A stretch of DNA of 38,105 nucleotides from Mycolicibacterium xanthum. GTDB taxonomy: Bacteria; Actinomycetota; Actinomycetes; Mycobacteriales; Mycobacteriaceae. The stretch is taken from assembly GCF_019710635.1 (NCBI RefSeq), contig NZ_JAIFZS010000064.1:1-38105 (forward strand). Direction: 5' to 3'. Of the stretch, positions 24,634-33,157 are shown piece by piece (within the stretch, counting starts at the first letter, position 1; every line of letters begins with the position of its first letter). Below the pieces are notes generated by a model. That model made no database searches and was not told the origin of the DNA. It saw only the letters and a list, made by a program, of their open reading frames with translations. The position numbers and the translations under genes are program-made.

Positions 24634-25263
24634 TCATTCGCCGAGCGGTCTGGCCTTCAGCAAGTTCGCGAGATCCGTGACATCCCGATCTGCGTCGTAT
24701 CGACGAAGGGCGGCGATGTAGCTGACCTTGTCAACATTCCAGTCATATTGGAACACCGGATCAGAATCTTGCGCGGCGGAGAACACCAAGTCTGCGAGAA
24801 GCCTTGTGGCACGTCCATTTCCGTCAACGAATGGGTGAATCCGCACCGTTTCAGCATGAGCCACAATACCCAGTTCGTGCGGCGTCCAGTCGTCGGTGTT
24901 CTCCCATCGATAGAGGATCGTCCCTAACGAATTGTGGAGGTCGACTGCAATCTGCTTGTACGCAACCCCGATGTTGACATCGTGCGTCCGCCACTTGCCC
25001 GCCCAAATCCAGATATCCCCGTACAGGCGGGCGTGCAAGTCCTTGAGGAAGTGGTCGGTCAGCAGTTCAATGAGCTGCAACGAGCCGTCCAGAGCGGCGT
25101 TGAGAAGCTCTTCGGCCACCAACTCCTGCATGCCCTGTTCCAAGTCGTAGACCACAGCCCGGGTTACGGGTTCACCTAGGATCTGTACGGTCGCAGGCAG
25201 CAACGCCGCCAATTCATCGTCGGGAAGTGGCGTATCGCCGTACCCCGGCGTCAGCGGCGGCAT
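24634..25263 (-). CDS. Fic-domain toxin (AMPylase family)
   Basis: A 209-residue Fic/DOC protein. The active-site loop is complete: HPFVDGNGRATR (H143-R154), matching HxFx(D/E)GNGRxxR, so nucleotidyl (usually AMP) transfer to a protein target is expected. WIWAGKWRTHDVNIGV upstream is typical of the mobile Fic family. No clear inhibitory (S/T)xxxE(G/N) helix is seen inside the protein; instead that motif is in the small gene directly upstream. The ATG overlaps the antitoxin stop (TGATG), so toxin translation depends on antitoxin translation. Confidence 0.9.
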   Translation of the reverse strand: MPPLTPGYGDTPLPDDELAALLPATVQILGEPVTRAVVYDLEQGMQELVAEELLNAALDGSLQLIELLTDHFLKDLHARLYGDIWIWAGKWRTHDVNIGVAYKQIAVDLHNSLGTILYRWENTDDWTPHELGIVAHAETVRIHPFVDGNGRATRLLADLVFSAAQDSDPVFQYDWNVDKVSYIAALRRYDADRDVTDLANLLKARPLGE

Positions 25264-25430
25264 CAGGAACGCGGTTCACGGGCAGCGAGGAATCGCGACA
25301 CAGAGGGTGATCGGATGAAGCCGGCAGGAACTATTCGATTCTCGAGCTTCGCCGACGCCCTCGTCGATCGGACAGCCGCCCGTTTCACGGCATCCTTCGC
25401 AAGAGAACGATGACTGTCCACAGTCAGCAC
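25263..25430 (-). CDS. Putative class I Fic antitoxin (VbhA-like)
   Basis: A short frame directly before the Fic toxin, 55 residues from a GTG at 25430 (alternatives: GTG 25421 with GGGAGG 8 bases upstream, ATG 25460 with no clear site). It contains SAKLEN (S26-E30-N31), an exact fit to the (S/T)xxxE(G/N) inhibitory-helix motif whose Glu blocks the Fic ATP pocket. Small size, basic helices, position and the TGATG overlap all fit a class I Fic toxin-antitoxin pair. It is in the same frame as the downstream part of jetD, with no stop between. Confidence 0.65.
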   Translation of the reverse strand: MLTVDSHRSLAKDAVKRAAVRSTRASAKLENRIVPAGFIRSPSVSRFLAAREPRS

Positions 25431-25502
25431 CTCCCTATCGCCTCCAGCGTGACGAGCCATTTTACTGCTGTTGCCGCAGGCGCCGACAGTCCGACGGACG
25501 GA

Positions 25503-26646
25503 CGGTGATAGCTGCTGTTCGACCCGATGCCAGTCGATCAGCTCCTGCTCCAGGCGCACCCGTTCACCAAGTCTGTCCTCGACCAGTTCGATGTAGAGGT
25601 CATGTTCATCGGACGTCAGTCGGGTGAGGGCCGACGTGGATGGGCGTTCTTCGACCACCCATCGGTCGCGATGAGCCAGCAGTGTCTCACGGTCCATCAA
25701 CACCGAGCGTGTCCGCGGCAGCCACACCCGTAGGCGGTCCAATATGGCAAACCCGTGGGTGTCGATGTCTCCCCAAATATTGGACATCGGCGCGCGCGAG
25801 CCACGGCAACCGTCCGACGTGGTCCACTTCGAAGCCCTTGCCCCAGATCGCCACGCCATGCTCGGGGACGTTGACGCTGAGATAGCTGATCTCGTTCTCA
25901 ACGATCAACGCCCGCTGCGGATCGATCTCGAGCCGTGCCAATTCGTCGGGGCGCGCTGCCAACTCAGTCAGCGCAGCGGGGAGGCCCAGCGAAGGCGCTG
26001 GCCGTAGCCGCACCAATCTCGGCTTCGGCCGCAGCCCTAGATCGGCCAGGAATCCCAAGGCTGTCGATGAAACGCCGAGCATCGCCGCCAAGACCGGTCG
26101 GTGCCTCTCAGCGAACTTGGTGTCAACGCCGGGTGCACTGATCTCGCGCAGATACCGGTTCGATTGACGATGACTGTCGAGCCAGACATAAGCGGCGATC
26201 AGCTGCGGCATGTCCGCCCCAAGGCCAAGCGCGTCATGCGGATGATCGATGATCCACGCCCGAACCTGCGGATGTTGACGCGCGAGGGCCAAGAGCTCGT
26301 CAAAACGACGAACCAAGCTCGTCACGCCCAACAGCAGCCACGCTTGTCCGGGCGAGGACACGACTGCGCGGACGGGTAGCCGGTTGCGGCCGATCTGTCT
26401 GCCGCCAATCGATTGCCATTGCAGGGTGTATCGACCATCATTGCGGCGACCGGCGTCGAGGTCGGCCACCCATTGACGGACGGCGGCGATGTCGTCGCCG
26501 ACCTGCGAGGGTTTGGGACCGCGAAGGGGTACCTCGATTGGATCGAACGGGTCTCCGTTGGCATAGCCACGTAACAGCGATCCATCGTCCCACCGGCGTC
26601 TGACCTTGGCGGCGATGTCGTCCGGTGTGGTCCACCCGGAACTCAC
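25503..26646 (-). pseudogene. jetD: Wadjet JetD (DUF3322/DUF2220, Toprim nuclease) with a frameshift
   Basis: The DNA-cleaving subunit of the Wadjet plasmid-defence complex. It starts at GTG 26646, overlapping the jetC stop (GTGA). The first frame gives the DUF3322 part and the Toprim Glu (LIVENEISYL) up to ADVQY, then leaves the family sequence and stops at 25687. The next frame resumes with WGDIDTHGFAILDRLR, the Toprim DxD motif, and continues to LEQELIDWHRVEQQL. Removing one base in the T/G run (plus-strand AAA at 25775-25777) restores one protein. The break falls directly before the catalytic DxD, so the nuclease is lost unless the shift is a sequencing error or is bypassed. After the JetD homology the frame stays open into the Fic antitoxin. 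Confidence 0.8.
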
Positions 26647-29600
26647 GGCCGCCGTCCGTCACGTCGTGTCCGGTACTCCTCGATCGTCATCGTCTGCAAG
26701 CGCGAGAACGTTCCGGTCGGATTGTCGACGAATCCGATCGCCTTCACATACGGCTCGATGACGTGAACCTTCTGCAACGGCGTGACGATGAGAAGTTGCA
26801 GTCCGAGCGTCGCGAAGAGGTCCAGCGCATAGCGCGTCGAGATGTCTGAGCCCCGCCCGAACGCCTCGTCGATGACCGCGAACCGGAAGTCCCGTGACTG
26901 CTCGGCACCCCACTCGAGCCCGAACTGGTAAGCGAGGGACGCCGCCAGGATCGTGTAAGCCAGCTTCTCCTTCTGGCCGCCGGACTTGCCATCAGAGTCG
27001 CTGTAGTGCTCCCACTCGATATCGGTCTCGACGTCGCGCTCGGAGGCCGAAAAGACGAACCAGTTGCGGACGTCAGTGACCCGTCGTGTCCAGGTTTTGT
27101 CCGATTCGGCGTAGTTGTCACGGCCGCGGAACCGCTCGATGATTCGCTTCACGTCGAGGAAACGTTGCTCGGAGTACTGGTCACCATCGAGCGCGAGGCT
27201 GTCATTGGTCAGGTTACGCAAGTCCGAACGGAACTGAGCGATGTCCTGATTGGTGGTGGCCTCCTTCTCCAGTCGGATATAGCGACCGGGGTTGTAAGGC
27301 ACCGCACCAAGCGCTTCGTTGATACGGTCGACACGCTCGTCGATTGCCGACGCCTGCCGGTTCAGCCAGTTGTTGAACCCCGCCAACTCCTGGATGGCGT
27401 TCTTGTTCAGCTGTTCCTTGAACTCCGCCTCGAAACGCGGGAGGTCGTCGGTCGCGACGCGATCGCGGAACGCCAGGAACTCCTGGCGGGCTTCGACATT
27501 GGCGTCCATGTCCGCGCGAAGCTCGGGCCACCGGTTCAAGACGTCGCTCATGTACTGGCCTAGGTTTAGCGCATATCCGTTGAGCTGACCGGAAAGTCGC
27601 TCGATACGTCGATGGAGATCAGCCGACAGCGCCACCTCGGTGTCGGCGCAGTCCGCCGCCCGCGCAGGACGGTTCTTGCCGAGGCGCGCGTCGAGAGCCG
27701 CGTACGATCCGCGGGCGGCCGCCAGCTCTGCCTCCGGATGGCCGGCAACGTATTCGTCGTCGCGCTTCCTTCCCTGCTCCGCTTGCCTTTTCGCCACCTC
27801 GGTGGTGGCAAGCTGTCCGGTGAGCTTATCGATCAACTCGCCAACGAACTTGGCTTGCTCGTCATTGTCGGCCAGTGCACGCGCGATCTCTTCCAGCCGC
27901 GATGAGCCCGCCAGCAGGCGAGCACGTTCGGCGTCGTGTTCGTTCGCGCGCGATTCGGCCTCGTCGACGTCGAGGTCAGTCCAGGCGTGGTATTCCTCGA
28001 CGCGGGCGAGGGCTTGAAGTCCTGCCACAACCGCGTCCCGCTGTTCGCCGACACTCGCCAATTCGGTGGTGGCCGTGGCGAGCTTTTCCTCGAGCTCGGC
28101 GAACTCGTTGCGAAGCGCGCCGATCTTTCGTTCGTTGGCCCAGCCGAGGACCCAGCGACGGGGGTCATCGACGCGGTATCTGTCGTCCTTCTCGTGGCGC
28201 TCGCCCGAGCGCACTTGGCCCTCGCGGGTCACGGCGCGCCGCTGGCTGCGGAACTCATCAAGGCTCATCGCGCATCGATAGTCGGCCCGCTTGGTGAGCT
28301 CGTCGACGAGGTACTGGTTGAATGGCCCGCCCTTGACCTCGATGCAGTCGGCGAGCCAAAGCCCTTCATGCGCCGGCGATTGTAGCGGAACCCGTTGTCT
28401 GGCAACTCTTTCGTAGACCAGCTTCGCTCCGATCGCCTTGCCGCCTCGGCCATGGAAGATGAGCCTTCGACCGTTCACCCATCCGGCGACGGCGTCGTAG
28501 TGCTGCTGCGGCACCAGCAGCGAAAGAGCGAACCCTCGCAGAACTCGTTCCGCGGCGCCCCGCCACTCGGCGTGTTCCTGGGTCACGTCCAGCAGTTCGC
28601 CCGCATACGGAAGGTCCTCCGGTGTCAACGCCAGCGCCGCGCACAGCTCCGCGCGCACCTCAACCTGCTCGACAGGCAGGTTGCTGGTGCGTTGCTCCAG
28701 GCTCGTGAGTTCATCGGAAATGAGCCCGCTCTGCCGTTGGAGCTCCTTTTCCGTTCCGATGGCTTCGGCCATGGCCGCATCGAGGGCTCCCTTCTCCGCG
28801 GTGAGCCGCGACCGCTCGGTGGTGGCCAGGCCGGCCAGAGTCGCGAAGCCCTCGTTGTCGACGACGGGTTCCAGTCCGGCATCGGCGATGGCGGCGTCGA
28901 ACCGCGTCCTGGCATGACGACGAGCCTGAGCCTGGGCACGCGCCTCGCCGGCAAGCCGCTCCAGCTCGCCCACCCGGTCCCCACCGGCCGTGGCGCGTTC
29001 CTCGATCAGAGAGTCGTGTTCGTCCTTGAGCTTCCGTGCCTTGGCTTTTGCACTGTCCTGCTCCTTCCATAAGCCCAAGCCCTCGGCCTCCAGCTCAGCG
29101 ATCTCGTCGGCCAGCAGGCTGGAGCGAAGCTCGGCGACGAAGAGCCGGACAGCGGATCGCTCGCCCTCGATTGACTCACGCTCTGCGAGCCCGGCGTCGT
29201 ACTTTGCGGTAGTTTGCGCGACGGGCTCGAGCGCTTCAAGCTGTTCTCGCGCACGCTTGACGGCATCGTAGGCCTTCGTCAGGTCGTCGAAATGGGCGAT
29301 AATTTCAGAGACGCGCGAACTCGAGTCGCTCGGTTCGAGCATGTGGTCACGGACGAAGTCATTGAGGTTACCGACCGACTTCATCGAGACGGTCTGGTGG
29401 AACAACTCAAGCGCCTGCTGCGACCGGATTCCGAGCAGGCGACGCAACGAGGTTGCGTACTTGGGGAACTCGTCGAAGATCTCCGCCTCGACAGCCCGCA
29501 GCCGCTTGCGGAGATCGCGTAGGTCCGTGCCGAAGTCGGCGAAATCCGTTGCGATCGTGAGCGCTTTGGTTGCTGTGATGAAGAAACGGTAGGGCTGTCC

Positions 29601-30041
29601 CGTGCTCTCGCGCTGCTGGAATACCTGCGCCAGGGTAACCGTCTCATCGTAGCCGTGGTTAACGAAGACCCCGAGAATGACGGAGTAGCTCCGCCTGTTC
29701 TCGCGCAACCCCTTAGGGCGCGATCGCCCGGTGGCCTCGTTTCGCTCGGACTTGTAGTGGCCTTCGACGTAGGAGCGCAGGGTGCGTTCCTTGGCGTCGG
29801 CGCCCGCGGCCTTGTTGTAGGCGGCCTTGTGCGACGGCATCAACAGTGTGGTGAGTGCGTCGACGATCGTCGATTTGCCGGAGCCGATGTCACCGGTGAG
29901 CAGCGCCGTGTTTGTGTCGGGAGTGAACCGCCAGACGTGTTGGTCGAACGTGCCCCAGTTCAATACTTCCGCGTACTGGAGTCGATAGCCAGCCCTTCGG
30001 GTATCGCCGAGCCCGACCATCGAGAAGAGTCCGTCACCCAT
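26643..30041 (-). CDS. jetC: Wadjet JetC, SMC-like ATPase
   Basis: A 1132-residue SMC/MukB-like ATPase. The Walker A is GDIGSGKST (50-58), long heptad-rich coiled-coil stretches flank a hinge-like centre (about 450-650), the ABC signature is KSGGQKEKLAYTI and the Walker B FAVIDEAFGRGSD lies near the C-terminus. JetC forms the DNA-loop-extruding motor that recognises small circular plasmids. The ATG overlaps the jetB stop by 8 bases and has GGAG upstream; the stop overlaps the jetD GTG. No lesion is visible. Related mycobacterial eptABCD genes limit plasmid transformation in M. smegmatis. Confidence 0.93.
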   Translation of the reverse strand: MGDGLFSMVGLGDTRRAGYRLQYAEVLNWGTFDQHVWRFTPDTNTALLTGDIGSGKSTIVDALTTLLMPSHKAAYNKAAGADAKERTLRSYVEGHYKSERNEATGRSRPKGLRENRRSYSVILGVFVNHGYDETVTLAQVFQQRESTGQPYRFFITATKALTIATDFADFGTDLRDLRKRLRAVEAEIFDEFPKYATSLRRLLGIRSQQALELFHQTVSMKSVGNLNDFVRDHMLEPSDSSSRVSEIIAHFDDLTKAYDAVKRAREQLEALEPVAQTTAKYDAGLAERESIEGERSAVRLFVAELRSSLLADEIAELEAEGLGLWKEQDSAKAKARKLKDEHDSLIEERATAGGDRVGELERLAGEARAQAQARRHARTRFDAAIADAGLEPVVDNEGFATLAGLATTERSRLTAEKGALDAAMAEAIGTEKELQRQSGLISDELTSLEQRTSNLPVEQVEVRAELCAALALTPEDLPYAGELLDVTQEHAEWRGAAERVLRGFALSLLVPQQHYDAVAGWVNGRRLIFHGRGGKAIGAKLVYERVARQRVPLQSPAHEGLWLADCIEVKGGPFNQYLVDELTKRADYRCAMSLDEFRSQRRAVTREGQVRSGERHEKDDRYRVDDPRRWVLGWANERKIGALRNEFAELEEKLATATTELASVGEQRDAVVAGLQALARVEEYHAWTDLDVDEAESRANEHDAERARLLAGSSRLEEIARALADNDEQAKFVGELIDKLTGQLATTEVAKRQAEQGRKRDDEYVAGHPEAELAAARGSYAALDARLGKNRPARAADCADTEVALSADLHRRIERLSGQLNGYALNLGQYMSDVLNRWPELRADMDANVEARQEFLAFRDRVATDDLPRFEAEFKEQLNKNAIQELAGFNNWLNRQASAIDERVDRINEALGAVPYNPGRYIRLEKEATTNQDIAQFRSDLRNLTNDSLALDGDQYSEQRFLDVKRIIERFRGRDNYAESDKTWTRRVTDVRNWFVFSASERDVETDIEWEHYSDSDGKSGGQKEKLAYTILAASLAYQFGLEWGAEQSRDFRFAVIDEAFGRGSDISTRYALDLFATLGLQLLIVTPLQKVHVIEPYVKAIGFVDNPTGTFSRLQTMTIEEYRTRRDGRRP

Positions 30042-30612
30042 CGCCGCCCGCCGCTCCGGCATACTCCGTGAGCTTTGTCGCGAAGTCCGACAAGGTCTGG
30101 GCGTCGACGTAGGCCTTGAGGATTCGCCGCACCTCCCAATGGTCACCCTGACCGCTCAGCGGCCGCAGAAAGCCGAGGTCGCGCGCCTTGTTGATCGTCG
30201 TTTCCGCCTGGTCCACGACGCGCGCGTCGTTGGTGGACTCGGCCTGGAAAAGTCTGAGCATCTCGATGATCTGATCGGTGGTGAGCACCAGGCGGCCGTC
30301 GCCGCCCGTCGTCTCGAACTCAACCAGGCGCTTGCGCAGCAACACCAGCAGCAGGCTGACGTTGTACGTCAGCGCTCGCCGACGCACCAGACGCGGCAGC
30401 GCCTCGTCGCCGTCTTCCTCGGGCCGGGACCGAAGATAGGCGTAGCCCTCGGTCTCGTCGACGACCACGTGGACGCCGATGGTGGCGAAGTGGTCCCGGA
30501 CACCGGCGCGCATTCGGTCCAGTGTCAGCCAGGTGTCCTCGTCAGACTCTCGGTAGACGACACCTTGCATCAGCCGGATGATTGCGGCAGCGACTGCGTG
30601 CTCACTACTCAT
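30034..30612 (-). CDS. jetB: Wadjet JetB (DUF4194, kleisin-associated MukE-like)
   Basis: A 192-residue winged-helix protein of the DUF4194/MksE type. Recognisable parts are AAAIIRLMQGVVYRESDEDTW near the N-terminus, YLRSRPEEDGDEALPRLVRRRALTYNVSLLLVLLRKRL in the middle and LGFLRPLSGQGDHWEVRRILKAYVDA at the end. It links the JetA kleisin to JetC. Start and stop overlap the neighbouring genes (ATGA with jetA; 8 bases with jetC), showing one operon. Confidence 0.92.
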   Translation of the reverse strand: MSSEHAVAAAIIRLMQGVVYRESDEDTWLTLDRMRAGVRDHFATIGVHVVVDETEGYAYLRSRPEEDGDEALPRLVRRRALTYNVSLLLVLLRKRLVEFETTGGDGRLVLTTDQIIEMLRLFQAESTNDARVVDQAETTINKARDLGFLRPLSGQGDHWEVRRILKAYVDAQTLSDFATKLTEYAGAAGGDG

Positions 30613-32051
30613 CGCCGACGCACCGTTACTTTCGGCAGCCTCGCCCTCTTGACGATATCCGGATCGGCGGGGTCGGAATACTCCAGGAGAGACTCATCGG
30701 TGTCGTCCATGTCGACCGCCACGTCTTCGTCGTTGAGGGCGAGGTAGCCGACGATCTCCGCCGCGCCCTGCTCGATGGGGTACATCGCAACGACGTCGGA
30801 CAGAAGAGCCGACGAGTCCTCGGGCAGAACGGTGCGAATGATCTCGGCAAGCCGCGCTTGGTCGACGAAGGTCTGAGCGAAGAGCAGATCGGTGTCGACG
30901 TCCTCAGTCGCATGCGGAATCTCGCTCTCAACAGCTACCGCCGCGGGCGGTTGGTAGAGCGGACGCTCGAACGGCAGCGCGATCTCGATGCCCGGTTGGT
31001 CGACCTCAAGCCCGAAGGCGGGAGGATTGCCACGGAGTTCGAGAGCAGCGCTCTCCACTGCCCGGACCAGGTCGAGGACACGCCGGTTCTCCAGCCAGAC
31101 CTGGTCGTCGAGGAAGCGCCGCAATTGTTCGGATATCTGCCGAACGGTTCGCTGCGCGCGATCGGCAGCTTCGGACCAGTCGTGGTGAATGCCGCGAATC
31201 CGCTGATCGGCCTCGATGGTGTCGAGGGTCGACACCTTGGCCAGCAACTCGGCGAGCTCAGCCTGACGTGACTCGGAGAGAAGGAAGTCATAGAACGACT
31301 GAAAACTCCGGCCCTGGTCCGAGCCGGCGATCTCTGAGCGGCCTCCCACCAACTCAGCGAGCAGTTCGCCCTTGGACCCGTCCCATGCTGCAATCTTTTC
31401 TCGCGCGGCACGGTCGAGGAGCCGGAAGTTCTCTTCAACCTCGCGGAAGTCCGAGAGCAGTTCCCGCGCCGTCGCGGAGAGCTGCTGGTACCGATCGCGC
31501 ACCGCAGTCGAGTCCAGGACAGCAAAGACACCGGCCTCGACGGCCGCGATCTCGGCGTCGAGTTCGTCGCGGCGGCGGTGCAGTTCGGAAAGCCGAACAT
31601 CGGGTTCGAGTTCGGTCCCGTGCACGATCTGGCGCAGCAACTCGACCACGGTATGCAGCCTGGACTCAGTCCCTACGAACGACCTGCCCTTGAGGGATGT
31701 GACCCACGCGTAGGCCTTCTCGAACGCCGGTGTCACCTCGTAGTGAACTTCGTCGTCGCCGGACGGGTAAAACCGTCTCAGATAACCGGCGTCGGCGGCT
31801 GCCCAGTCTTCCAGATAGGTCCGAGCGTCCTTGGGAAACCGTTCCTGACCGTCCTCGGTCAGGATCTCTGAGTTCAGTGCGTAGAGGTGGTCGTCCAACG
31901 CGGCCGCGACCGCGCTAGCCCGGCATGCACCTCGGTTGCCCTCGACGAAGAACTCGCCGAGGAAGGAGAGGATCAAGTTCGAGTTGCCGGCGCGCAGCAG
32001 TCGCCAAGCGGGGTGCCGCTCCCGCAGCGCCTCGATCGTCGCGTACTCCAC
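30609..32051 (-). CDS. jetA: Wadjet JetA (DUF3375, kleisin/MukF-like)
   Basis: A 480-residue DUF3375 protein, first gene of the jet operon. The N-terminus has LRERHPAWRLLRAGNSNLILSFL, the middle is helical with LGDFREVEENFRLL-like coiled coil (written here LSDFREVEENFRLLDRAAREKI), and the C-terminus is acidic then basic (KRARLPKVTVRRR). It is the kleisin that closes the JetC dimer. The start is a GTG at 32051 with only weak upstream TAGG. The stop overlaps the jetB ATG. Confidence 0.92.
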   Translation of the reverse strand: MEYATIEALRERHPAWRLLRAGNSNLILSFLGEFFVEGNRGACRASAVAAALDDHLYALNSEILTEDGQERFPKDARTYLEDWAAADAGYLRRFYPSGDDEVHYEVTPAFEKAYAWVTSLKGRSFVGTESRLHTVVELLRQIVHGTELEPDVRLSELHRRRDELDAEIAAVEAGVFAVLDSTAVRDRYQQLSATARELLSDFREVEENFRLLDRAAREKIAAWDGSKGELLAELVGGRSEIAGSDQGRSFQSFYDFLLSESRQAELAELLAKVSTLDTIEADQRIRGIHHDWSEAADRAQRTVRQISEQLRRFLDDQVWLENRRVLDLVRAVESAALELRGNPPAFGLEVDQPGIEIALPFERPLYQPPAAVAVESEIPHATEDVDTDLLFAQTFVDQARLAEIIRTVLPEDSSALLSDVVAMYPIEQGAAEIVGYLALNDEDVAVDMDDTDESLLEYSDPADPDIVKRARLPKVTVRRR

Positions 32052-32204
32052 CAGGAAAGCCTAGAGAACCCGACCGACAGATTACGCCGCGACTGCGGAG
32101 AGTCGGGGATTGGCGGCTTCGAGAAATACCGGTAGTGCCGGCATCGCGGGCCACGAACCCGGACCGCCTTCCAGCGACAGACATCCGCACACTGCTGCGG
32201 AGGG

Positions 32205-32243
32205 CATTCAGGCTTCGATCCCACCGGGATCCAAGCCTGAATG
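32205..32243. other. Long hairpin upstream of jetA
   Basis: CATTCAGGCTT (32205-32215) and AAGCCTGAATG (32233-32243) pair perfectly; inside them GATCCC (32217-32222) pairs with GGGATC (32226-32231) around a 3-base loop, with one C-C mismatch. This 17-bp stem lies about 155 bases upstream of the jetA start, in a gene-free stretch. It may be a terminator for the relic beside it, an operator, or the end of a small mobile element. Confidence 0.7.
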
Positions 32244-32290
32244 TCGCAGTAGCCCTGAGTCGGTTCAGTCCGAACACATTGTTGACCGGT

Positions 32291-32435
32291 GTGCAAGATG
32301 GTGTTTCTGTGGCTGAACGATCATCCATGTTCGCCTCTCCGCCTCGAGTGCGACGACGGATCATTTCTCAGCTGCGACGACAGTCTTGAAGATCCTGGAA
32401 GCTGCCGGGGTGACACTGCGGCCGCAGGGACCGAA
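32291..32435 (+). pseudogene. Second, internally deleted copy of the small HTH gene
   Basis: The DNA aligns with the HTH gene at 24406 along its length. DGVSVAERSSMFASPPRVRRRIISQLR matches DDVSEVDRSFASAPRQRQRITDRLR of the left copy. The middle (about 75 bases, including most of helix 1 of the HTH) is deleted, and the tail resumes with TVLKILEAAGVTLRPQGPKR. It cannot make a full protein. Both copies are in the same orientation and bracket the Fic/Wadjet genes. Confidence 0.65.
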
Positions 32436-32563
32436 GCGTTTGGCAGCGTTGTCTCTCGGTGCCGGTTACATCCCAAGCTGTCAGGAGTTAGCGGTGTGTG
32501 ATGGCAACGAATCGCCGGGTCTGATCGTGGGGTGTCGCACGTCGTCCATCTCGGGTATTATTC

Positions 32564-32587
32564 GAACGTTCCGAAAATTATTTCGGA
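32564..32587. promoter_or_regulatory. Overlapping palindromes before the HTH/PIN pair
   Basis: GAACGTTC (32564-32571) and TCCGAAA-ATTA-TTTCGGA (32570-32587) are perfect palindromes that overlap by two bases in an AT-rich patch. They end 20 bases before the antitoxin ATG, the usual place for autoregulation of a toxin-antitoxin operon. Confidence 0.6.
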
Positions 32588-32607
32588 TACTGCAGATAGG
32601 ATCTGAC

Positions 32608-33144
32608 ATGGGTGCCGAAGCGGCAGAGGCAGTCACCTTCATCCCGGAGGACCCCGATCAGTTGGCGACCGTCGTCGGGTTCCTGGCCAGCCATGAACGC
32701 ATCCGGGGAAAGGTGGCATCGCCTGGTTACGCCCTGGTGGGGATCGGAGAGCATGACCGCATCGAACTACCGCGTTCAGTCCACCAAGCCTTGACCAAGG
32801 TCGTCGCGGCCATGCATGCCGGCAAGGCGGTCACCATCGCGCCGCAGACGATGACGTTGACCACCCAGCAGGCCGCCGATCTGCTAGGGGTCAGCCGCCC
32901 CACGGTGGTCCGCCTGATCGCCGACGGCACGTTGCCTGCCGAGCGGATCGGGAATCGTCATCGACTGCTGCTCGACGACGTTCTCGCCTATCGCGAGCAG
33001 CGACGCAATCGCCAGTACGAAGCACTGGCGGCCACAACGGTCGACATCAATGCTGACGACGACCCCGAAGTCGTTCGCCGGCGGCTACGTGAAGCGCGCC
33101 GAGTCGTTGCGGCGCGGCGGCGTGCCAAGGCCGACGCCCGCTGA
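32608..33144 (+). CDS. Excisionase-type HTH antitoxin
   Basis: A 178-residue DNA-binding protein. Residues ~88-140 form an excisionase/MerR-like HTH: MTLTTQQAADLLGVSRPTVVRLIADGTLPAERIGNRHRLLLDDVLAYREQRR. The C-terminus is charged and probably neutralises the toxin. It is followed 13 bases later by a PIN-domain gene, a known pairing in mycobacteria and other actinobacteria. The start at 32608 is chosen because a longer frame back to 32386 runs through the HTH-gene relic. Palindromes lie directly upstream. Confidence 0.85.
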   Translation: MGAEAAEAVTFIPEDPDQLATVVGFLASHERIRGKVASPGYALVGIGEHDRIELPRSVHQALTKVVAAMHAGKAVTIAPQTMTLTTQQAADLLGVSRPTVVRLIADGTLPAERIGNRHRLLLDDVLAYREQRRNRQYEALAATTVDINADDDPEVVRRRLREARRVVAARRRAKADAR

Positions 33145-33157
33145 CACACGTTCGAGA

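Noticed and set aside
25770..25785. Programmed -1 frameshift in jetD at a T TTG GGG heptamer
   Set aside because: The zero frame reads TAT TTG GGG, which fits a slippery heptamer, but the JetD sequence resumes in the +1 frame; a -1 slip gives the wrong frame.
32386..32607. N-terminal extension of the HTH antitoxin to an ATG at 32386
   Set aside because: The extension runs through the degraded HTH-gene copy and the promoter palindromes; the ATG at 32608 begins family-like sequence.
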